Positions 56,822-64,000 of a DNA stretch of 64,000 bases are shown one piece after another. Every line of letters starts with the position of its first letter. The stretch's first letter is position 1. The position numbers and the translations under genes are program-made. The notes beneath the pieces are model-generated. The model had not been told where the DNA came from, ran no database searches, and was given only the letters and a program-made list of their open reading frames with translations. This DNA comes from Phlebotomus papatasi (Eukaryota; Arthropoda; Insecta; Diptera; Psychodidae), in NCBI RefSeq assembly GCF_024763615.1, contig NC_077223.1, positions 24,800,001 through 24,864,000 on the forward strand, in the 5' to 3' direction.

Positions 56822-57059
56822 CTCAATATTTTCCTTCAAGTGACGTATGAGAGAACAGACATGGTCTTTTTTAGTTGAGAACAGTAATGTGTGTGAGTTT
56901 GAGAACAGTAATGTGCTAAAAAAAAACCATGGTCACTTTTTCATTGGAATAGCATCATAAAGCAGTCCACAGCTCCTGAGTGTTCACACTCATTCATTTT
57001 CAATGTATTATCCCTATAAGAATTCCAGGCTAAGGACATCGAGTTAGTAACTCGCTAAC

Positions 57060-57260
57060 GCACGCTTGTTGATCGTCTGCCACTTTAGGAAGATGTTCGC
57101 GTTCGAGCCTATGGTACTTCAAAGCAAGATCCTAAACTTGATTCAGCCACCATGTCTTAGGTCTGTTCCGAGATCGACGCCTTTTCTTATTCATGAGCTG
57201 AACATGACCATGCCATCAAAGTTGTGATCCTTTAATCCGAAGAAGTAACTCCTCGACTCT
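57060..57260 (-). pseudogene. Non-LTR retrotransposon C-terminal fragment, copy 2
   Basis: The minus-strand reading MNKKRRRSRNRPKTWWLNQV, then a stop, then DLALKYHRLEREHLPKVADD aligns with the fragment at 31768-31953. Nucleotide similarity to that copy continues past the start, for example GCATCAAAGTTGTGATC-like sequence. Decayed and lacking any catalytic domain. Confidence 0.6.
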
Positions 57261-59404
57261 TAGCTTCTCACGGCTATTTTCCTCACGCGATCTCGACGAG
57301 TGATTCCCAGAGCTCAGAGTGTAAATGTTAAATTTATGAACTACTTAAAAATCTAAGAATCTGAAATTGCTTTTATCGTATAAACTAGTAACTATAGGAT
57401 AAATACAACTTAAGACAAAGCAACACAATCGATAGATGTGCTTACATGTTTTAAATTATGCCTAGCGCACAATAACTTTTATTTTGTAAATATGTTTTTT
57501 CAAATTTTGATGAGAGTGAATGAAATGTAGATCTAGTCATCTCGCTCTCTCTCAAAGGAAGTCTTGAAAACATGTTTACAAACAAAAGTTATTATGCGTT
57601 GGTCATTACATGTACCTGAAGCAGTCCCGCTTTCCTCTATGCAATCATATTTATAATAATTAAACTGCAAATGTTGATAATCCGGCCCATTACTATTGTG
57701 AAACATTTTTTAATTTAATCACAAAGTTTTTAATGATAAGAAAATCAAATAATTTAATTTCACTCACCCAGGCCTTCGCTCACTTTGAACTTAGAGGCTA
57801 AAGAGAAAATGGGAGAGAATTTCTCGAAAATCTTCCTGATAAGAACAATTCTTGCAAATAAAATTTCGATGGATAATGATGTTCACAGCTTTTGGTAACA
57901 TTTTTGTGAGCTTTCCGAATTCATCACATGCATTGTTGAGAGGAGCTGCACTAGCCAATAATAATTTTTCCCAAGGAAACGAAAACCACATTAATTCTCG
58001 AAGACTTCACAAACCGTACAAGTTTATCTTTAGGGTTTTTTGGGGTGAGAGTGAGAAGAAGCTTTTGGATGCATTTCCGTTGAACTTTCTTGCGATTTTA
58101 GAGTCGGCTCGATGGATACTGGTGCAACGAGAGAACTGGGAATACTGGCAATGTGATAAATTCCCAAACAGGAGACTACATTTTCCGGCTAAAATGTTTC
58201 GGAAATGCTCAAATTTCCCTCCTGTCTTCTATACTCTTCCTCTATAAGATGAGAAGTTTTTTTTGGGCAAAATGAAAAAGCGTAAAATGATGGTCCTTCT
58301 GCAACTCTTGCTGAAAACTTTTACAATGAAATTACTATGAGTGTTTTTTTTCCATCAGCAAATCAATTAGAGAAAAGCATCCGAACAATTCTAGTAATTA
58401 TCTACAATTGTGAAGTTACAGTACCATATTGCCAATGGATTTTTACTTTGTTGCAGAGCATCCACCACAAATATTTCCCAGCATAGAGATCGACAGAATT
58501 GTGGTGGGTTGTTGCAATTAAACAAACATCCCTTTAGTAATTAAATGAGCAAGAACGAGCTGAGTGGCAGAAAAAAAAACCACCAGTAACTGCAAATATA
58601 TGAGAGGAGCTTTCAAGTTGCGTGGTGGGATTATTAAATGAAACTTCAGTCCAACATAACGAAATAATAGCGAAATCGTTGCGTGTTCCAATCACGTCAC
58701 AATCATTAATTCTTCGCCGGAGTGGAACTTTCCGGGCTGGTGGATGGGAAAAAATGAAAATCTGATAAAAATTTATTGTATCCAATTACAATCACACTCT
58801 CACGGTTGAATTTATTACACCAATTCACTTCCATCGTCCTGCTTTTTCTTCTTTTTTCGTGTATACAAACAAGTGGTACCTTTTTGCTGGTTCTTGTCGC
58901 AAAAGGTGAGGAATTGCCCTACCTCCATCGAAGCTTTTCCCTCAGGTGTACTTCGCCCACGAAACAACCTCCAGAGAAGTAAAAGAATCTGGTGGGTAGG
59001 AATAATTTTAGGGGGACTATAACGTCAGTAACAACAATGAACAGAGACAACTTTACTATGATAAATGTTATGTATATTTAGAGAGATTGACAAATTAAAG
59101 ATTTACCTATTTAAATTTATCCATTCGACAAAAAAACAACGCAGCACTAAACAAGAGTAAAATTATTGTTCAATTTGCAATGTAGACACAGATAATTTAT
59201 TTTATCAACTTTACTTAATAATACGAAGCAATCTGATGTAGAGGACAAATCTGTGATTATTGTATCCATCGCCGTATTAGCACTGATAACTAACCTTCTG
59301 AGTAAAACGATAATGGAAAAACGAGAAAAACGTTTCAAAGTTTTATATGCTAAAAATGGATGACAAAACGTTCCATGCTTTGTGAAACGCTCAAATGGCT
59401 GGAA
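57261..59404. other. No recognisable gene; one 131-codon frame
   Basis: The plus-strand frame at 57852-58247 (131 codons) is among the longest here outside the phosphatase. It reads through FAILESARWILVQRENWEYW and NRRLHFPAKMFRKCSNFPPV. I recognise no family, signal peptide or repeat, and a 66-codon minus-strand frame overlaps it. It may be chance or part of an unrecognised gene. The rest is AT-rich. Confidence 0.3.
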
Positions 59405-59408
59405 CTTC

Positions 59409-59545
59409 GTCAGTTGGATCAGCAATTATCGTAACTTCCTCATCACTTCATCAGCACTTTTTCTAACAATATGGAAATACACATACCATACAAGAACTGC
59501 TATTGCGGTGATGAGGAAGTTACGACAATTGCTGATCCAACTGAC
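59409..59545. repeat. Hairpin with 38-bp arms
   Basis: GTCAGTTGGATCAGCAATTA then TCGTAACTTCCTCATCAC pairs with GTGATGAGGAAGTTACGACA then ATTGCTGATCCAACTGAC with very few mismatches, across a 61-nt loop. It may be a small MITE or a transcribed hairpin. Confidence 0.88.
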
Positions 59546-60067
59546 GACTTGTGACTAAGCTATATAGTCAGGCCATGTAACTGCGACAATTACAAAACTC
59601 GGATGCCGCGACCGATTCAACTCCGATAAATCCACTTAAAATATAATTTATATTTTTATTTCCCTAACTAAACACAGCAGTAACATAATATAACTATTCA
59701 ACTTTCAGAAAAACCAAAAATTATATTTTTATCGGTCTAATAAGTGGGTGAAACAAACTCGTGTCAGCTGGGTTGTGTATTAAAATTTCATTTCCGAGAA
59801 AATTTTGCTGTTGACAGCTCGTCGCTGGAAAAAGTTTAGTGGTTTTCCTTATTATGAAATATTTATTTTCAATCAAAATTATTAATAAAAATGAAGCTTA
59901 ATTATTGATCTACAATATGAGTAAGAGTATATTAAAGATATATTAATAATTCATACAGAAGTAAGTGAATTTGTGAATGTTTACATTTCGACCGAAGTCG
60001 AATGCTGTGAAGTGAATATCAATGTTTTGGTTCAAAAATTGCATTGGTCAGGACTCTTTTTCTGTTT
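59546..60067. other. 5' flank of the Tigger-like relic
   Basis: AT-rich sequence leading to a splice-acceptor-like CTTTTTCTGTTTCAG at 60056-60070. No terminal repeat was identified. Confidence 0.45.
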
Positions 60068-60070
60068 CAG

Positions 60071-60850
60071 ATGACGAAGGGAACAAAACAAAAGACCCAT
60101 AAGGACAAGCCCTACTCTAAGAAAGGTCTTAGGAATGCCTTGCAGTGTGCACGAGATGGTTCTACCATAGCACGTATGCATCCAAAACTTTTAACTCTTT
60201 CCGGACCGCAGCATATGCTGCAAGCCAAGTTCACCATTTTTTAATCAAAAATATCTAAGCTCAGGAATTAATTTAGGTCCTACAAAAAATATCTTACATT
60301 TGGACATCTTTATAGTATATAATCATCCACAAGAATAGGATTTTTATCAGTTCTAAATAATTAAAAAACATTGTTTTTCACAGAACATTCATATGCTGCT
60401 TTGGGTACTCAGAGTCCCAAAAGAGACGAAAGAGTTAATGTCCCAAGAACAACACTGCACAACAAATTGACCGACAAATACCCGGAGGAGTGCTTAAATG
60501 GCAGGCCAACAACGCTCTCAAAAGAACAGGAAAAAGAATTTGTCAAATGGATGCTGGGATGTGCGGATGGCTGGCATCCCATCGGAAAGAATAAAATTCT
60601 GAACAGCGTCAAACTCATCTGTGAGATCTAAAAAATTCCAAACCATTTTACAGATGGAAGACCCGGAGACGTTTGGTTCAGGAATTTTCTTCAGCGTCAT
60701 CCGGAGCTCAGCAAGTGCAAACCAAAATCCTTCTCATTGGAAAGAGCTACTGTTACTGCTGAAGACCTCACGGAATGGTTTCAGAATTGTCTTGGATATT
60801 TCATAGAACACAACTACATTAAACTTTTCCTTAAAATGAGCATCCGAGTT
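60071..60850 (+). pseudogene. Pogo/Tigger-like transposase relic, copy 2
   Basis: The plus-strand reading starts MTKGTKQKTHKDKPYSKKGL and RNALQCARDGSTIARM, aligned with MGKENKTRKK ... KALEAFRRGKSLTEAS of the copy at 10600-11437. About 260 bp of foreign or rearranged sequence then intervenes. Alignment resumes at NVPRTTLHNKLTDKYPEECL, then GRPTTLSKEQEKEFVKWMLG, GWHPIGKNKILNSVKLICEI, a stop codon, then FTDGRPGDVWFRNFLQRHPE and LERATVTAEDLTEWFQ. Only the DNA-binding half survives; the DDE core is gone. The ATG follows a TTTCTGTTTCAG acceptor-like site, as in the other copy. Confidence 0.82.
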
Positions 60851-62063
60851 TAATCGAATTTAACGGAGTTAGAAAAAAGCATCGCAGTAAGTAATTTTAT
60901 TAATTTTGTCCAATATTATTGTTAAAATTCTTTTTGATTATGATTCCAAATGAAGTAAAGAATAATTCTATTGATTTGGAATGGTGAAAAAACTATTTTA
61001 TCAGTCCAAAAACAAGCGTTAAAGTCGCACACTGTTGAAAGCATCGGGATTACCTCTCTTTACTATACCTCAAAACTACAATGGCATCATTTACCGTTTA
61101 CTGTTTCAGAATCGATCTATAAATTACTCAAAACATTGCCCAAAATACCTTAGGAGTAATATAATTGGATTTCAGATAAGAATAAATTAGTCATAGATTG
61201 GAACCGACTCAAGCTTCCAGGAATTCTAATACCTTTTTAAGCAGCTTAAACATGAAACCCCTTCGTTTGATAAATGCGCTCTTTAGAGCCTTTTTAACTT
61301 CTGACCTTATAAAACTGTTGTTACAAATAATTCTATGGTTTTTTCGGCTATTGACCAAAATGTCAGCATAGGTAATCTTTGAAATATGTCCATAAATGCA
61401 GAAAATCGAATTATGAGTTCTCGAGCAATTTAAAAGAAAAACATGTTTTAGAGTTAAAGGGCTGCGGTGCGGAGAAAACGAGGGACATATTAATGATCTC
61501 TGGGTCGACCTATCGGGGAAGGGGCGGTCTAAAGGTCTTAACTCTCTATCTCCAACCATTTGGCCTGTAGAGGTGGTAACATACAGAGAGATAAGCAGCG
61601 TTACATAATTTCTCTAAAATTATCTGAAAGACGAAGAAATCAAAGATGAAATTTTTATATCTGTGTAGTTCGAGCAGAAAAAATATAACGTACGTAAAGA
61701 AGTAAAATCATCATAAGACTGTTGACAAAACAAAAAAGCGAGAATTCGTGATTATTTCCCTGCTTTCGTTTTTTCTATATAATAGTACTTTTACGCCATC
61801 GTCTTTTGTAGCTCAATATGTCTTTTTAAAGAGCTTTAAAAAGACATATTGAACATTAAAATTCTTCTCGATAATGACCAGACAGATGCTTGGTCAATCT
61901 GACTTAAGTGTTTGACTTTCTACTGAGATTTGCTACCTTATCCTTCGTCTCAGATCTAGATGTACCCGGGTCTACCAGTCATCTAGCGTGGTTGACGGTT
62001 ACCATAAGAATGGAGGTGAACATCAGTGAGAACGATCCAGCTTCGAATGTATTTAAAGGAGAC
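60851..62063. other. No recognisable gene
   Basis: AT-rich sequence with a 116-codon minus-strand frame (61209-61559) that shows no domain I recognise, and a perfect hairpin at 61813-61852. Confidence 0.4.
61813..61852. repeat. Perfect 19-bp-arm hairpin
   Basis: TCAATATGTCTTTTTAAAG and its exact complement are separated by 2 nt. No repeat copy was seen elsewhere in the window. Confidence 0.92.
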
Positions 62064-62073
62064 ATTATACTTA

Positions 62074-63385
62074 GGGCACTCAATGGGTCAAGTGGTAGAG
62101 TGCAAGTGCCTCGGGTTCGAATTCCCTTTATGTCATCAGGAAGTTTTCTGATGTTTAAAGGTGTTCGGATTTCATCCAGTAAGCTTCGCTGCGCTTGATT
62201 TCATGGGACATGGGACTGACAAGCTCATCCCGAATAAAATAAAATAATAACGCGTGCCTAGAAATCCCCTTGTTGGAAGGCTTAATTCTCCAAAAGGCAT
62301 TGGACAGGGATCCATTCTTGGACCCCTGCCTTTCTCGCTATTTATCAATGACTTACCAACTGTCCTGCGCAATTGTTCATACCACTTGTATGCTGATGAT
62401 CTGCAAATTTACATTGAAGGTGATTCTTCTGACCCATAATCTGCCTTTCAGCTCATGAATGACAACTTTGCGAAAGTCGAGCACTGGTCCGTTTCAAATG
62501 GCTTACTCCTAAATCCCAAAAAGTCGCAGGCTATTATCATAGGCAAAAAGGCAGCCAACATTACTCCCTATCCTCTAGTCCTTCACGGCGAAGTTATTCC
62601 TTTTGTAGATCAGGTGAGAAACCTGGGTATTGTCTTTAATAAGACATTATCTTGGTCTAACCATGCATCCACCATTTACCGCAAGGTGAACTTTTCTCTC
62701 TATACACTTAGACGCTTCCGGGACGTCACACCTTATGATATTCGCTTGCTCCTAGCCCGAGCACTGCTACTTCCATTTTTTAATTATGGAGCAAAGCTCT
62801 TCTTTTTGTCGGATGCTGACACGATTCGCCGGCTTTCAGTTGCTTTCAACAATTGTGTGAGATACATTTGCGGGTTGCGCCCTCGTGATCACATTTCTTC
62901 TTAGAGGAATGTTTTTGTAGGATGTGATCTCTCATCGCTACTTCGAATGCGCGGTCTCATCTTTCTTAATCGGTTGATTGCATCGGGATGCCCTGGGTAC
63001 CTGGTCTCCCTCTTGACTCCTGAAAGGTCGGCTAGAGTCGGTGGACTGATTGTCCCTAAGTCACACCATGAGTCCTTCAGACGAACTCTATTTGTCAAAA
63101 GGGTTTTTATGTATAATTCTCTCGCTCCTCAGAAGCGTAAATCGCCTGACACTATTAGGGAGCACTTCCAGAATGGACCTTGCTAATTTCTCTTTTCATC
63201 TTTTAAATCCTTAATTTCTTTTAATAGCTATATTTTGTTTCATTTTGTTTCATTTTCCTTTTTTTTTAACTATTTTTTATGCCACAAATTTGTAAGAGGG
63301 AACTACCCTAAGTTTTGTGAGTCAATAAATTGAAATTGAAATTGAAAATTCTTTCATGGAATGTTGTGTCAGTATTATTATTATT
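62074..63385 (+). mobile_element. tRNA-derived SINE, copy 3, split by a LINE
   Basis: The head GGGCACTCAATGGGTCAAGT starts at 62074 and the body runs to about 62289. The SINE resumes at about 63347 with CTTTCATGGAATGTTGTGTC and an ATT tail. The outer direct repeat ATTATACTT at 62064-62072 and 63386-63394 is its target duplication, proving that both parts were one insertion. The A-box region has a deletion of about 13 bp compared with the other copies. Confidence 0.9.
62290..63346 (+). pseudogene. 5'-truncated non-LTR retrotransposon (RT C-terminal half)
   Basis: A single frame runs from [20 protein letters not shown] (reverse-transcriptase block B, normally GVPQGSxLGP) through [11 protein letters not shown] with the catalytic YADD (62383 onward). 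It continues through the thumb (NGLLLNPKKSQAI, VRNLGIVFNKTLSW) to a C-terminal part ending REHFQNGPC at 63183. Two in-frame stops interrupt it (62437-62439 and 62902-62904). About 160 bp of 3' UTR ends in repeated TTGAAA. The element begins almost exactly at block B, so everything upstream is missing by 5' truncation. Flanks show a short AATTCT repeat (62284 and 63347). It belongs to the Jockey/CR1/I-like range of non-LTR elements; the exact clade is not certain. Confidence 0.88.
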
Positions 63386-63611
63386 ATTATACTTCGAGGA
63401 GATAAAGACGATCCAGTATCTGCGATGGACCTTTGACCTACAACGTGACCAGAACGCCAGCGCATTAAGGTTGCAGAATTAGCATGATTAGCTCAAATGA
63501 TGACAAGTCTCGAGTCTGGCCTAAACTAGCTGTTAATTGAAGAGTCCATTAAGTAAATAAGCAAGTATAATATAGAGTTTACGATTCACCAAAAAATTTT
63601 CGAAAAATATA

Positions 63612-64000
63612 TTAACCCTTTAACGACGAGACAGTTTTCGTGGACCGAAAATTAACAATAAAAATGAAACCAATGTACAAAACTAGTAAAAGGTCTTATA
63701 TCTGGTCTTCGAAAAGCCAACAGTATCTGATTTGGTGTATTTTTTGCCTCTATGAACGATAGGGACAAAAATAGCCTAAAAATTTAAGTAATTTTTCTAA
63801 CAATACTAATGAATGATAATTTTCAATCTAATGAAAAATATTATGTTTGAGTATTGTAGCTTCTCTTCCCAAAACGGTGTTGCTTAAAAAAATTGGAAGT
63901 ATAAAAAAATATTTAAAATTATTTTTCATTAAAAGAATTTAAAAATTCGTCATTTTTGAGCTTAAAAATTTACAATATATCAATCAGCTGGAGACTTAAA
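63612..64000 (+). repeat. Dispersed repeat D, copy 3 (cut by window end)
   Basis: Starts TTAACCCTTTAACGACGAGA and follows copy 2 (46735-47126) through to CAGCTGGAGACTTAAA at the window edge. Non-coding. Confidence 0.88.

Larger units (their letters stand above)
55998..56957. mobile_element. MITE GGTGCTATTCCAATGAAAAA with two nested inserts
   Basis: The left end ATGGTGCTATTCCAATGAAA pairs with the inverted right end TTTTTCATTGGAATAGCATC. Further in, TTTTTTTTAGCACATTCCTG pairs with CAGTAATGTGCTAAAAAAAA (present with a second AGAACAGTAATGTG unit). Same family as 548-812. It encloses 56101-56407 and 56570-56821. Confidence 0.8.

Overview
The window reads as a repeat-rich, AT-rich eukaryotic nuclear genome segment, most likely from a dipteran insect. 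Support comes from one well-preserved insect-type alkaline phosphatase gene with a spliced intron and TATA/initiator-like promoter, relics of Tc1, DD37E mariner and pogo/Tigger transposases, tRNA-derived SINEs, non-LTR retrotransposon fragments and many short inverted-repeat transposons (MITEs). A nematoceran fly such as a sand fly is plausible from the repeat style, but this is inference and no species call is possible. There are no operons, CRISPR arrays, rRNA genes or free-standing tRNA genes.

The only confidently intact gene is the alkaline phosphatase on the minus strand (21388 to 19345; two exons, 531 residues). Its promoter lies near 21421-21470 and its poly(A) signal at 19313-19318. 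Its one intron has been enlarged by a MITE that was itself hit by a second MITE.

The rest is mobile-element archaeology. (1) 1-10286: scattered MITEs, a Tc1 relic at 7321-7610, two weak SINE-like heads. (2) 10287-13967: a pogo/Tigger-like element with an internally deleted transposase, a nested 1.8 kb repeat and a hairpin MITE inserted in its right terminal repeat. (3) 15905-18266: two 1.14-1.16 kb elements facing each other, making a giant inverted repeat. (4) 18806-25809: the phosphatase gene ringed by MITEs, several nested. (5) 28619-29284: a 666 bp fold-back element. (6) 34762-36608: a small element, then a 1.06 kb inverted-repeat element with a decayed MADF-like reading frame. (7) 39138-40043 and 51511-52417: two direct copies of a 0.9 kb element. 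(8) 42284-44253: a second Tigger-like relic with two nested MITEs. (9) 52461-53383: a broken DD37E mariner transposase. (10) 53646-57260: SINEs, a three-layer nested MITE, a non-LTR fragment. (11) 60071-60850: a third Tigger-like transposase relic. (12) 62074-63385: a SINE split by a 5'-truncated non-LTR retrotransposon.

A unifying pattern is that many otherwise different families begin with TA followed by a short G-rich block (TAGGGGA... or TAGGGT...) and end with its complement plus TA. The transposase-bearing Tigger-like elements have the same ends. This suggests, as inference, that pogo/Tigger-type transposases mobilised most of the small elements here. The long stretches between the repeats show nothing I can recognise as genes.
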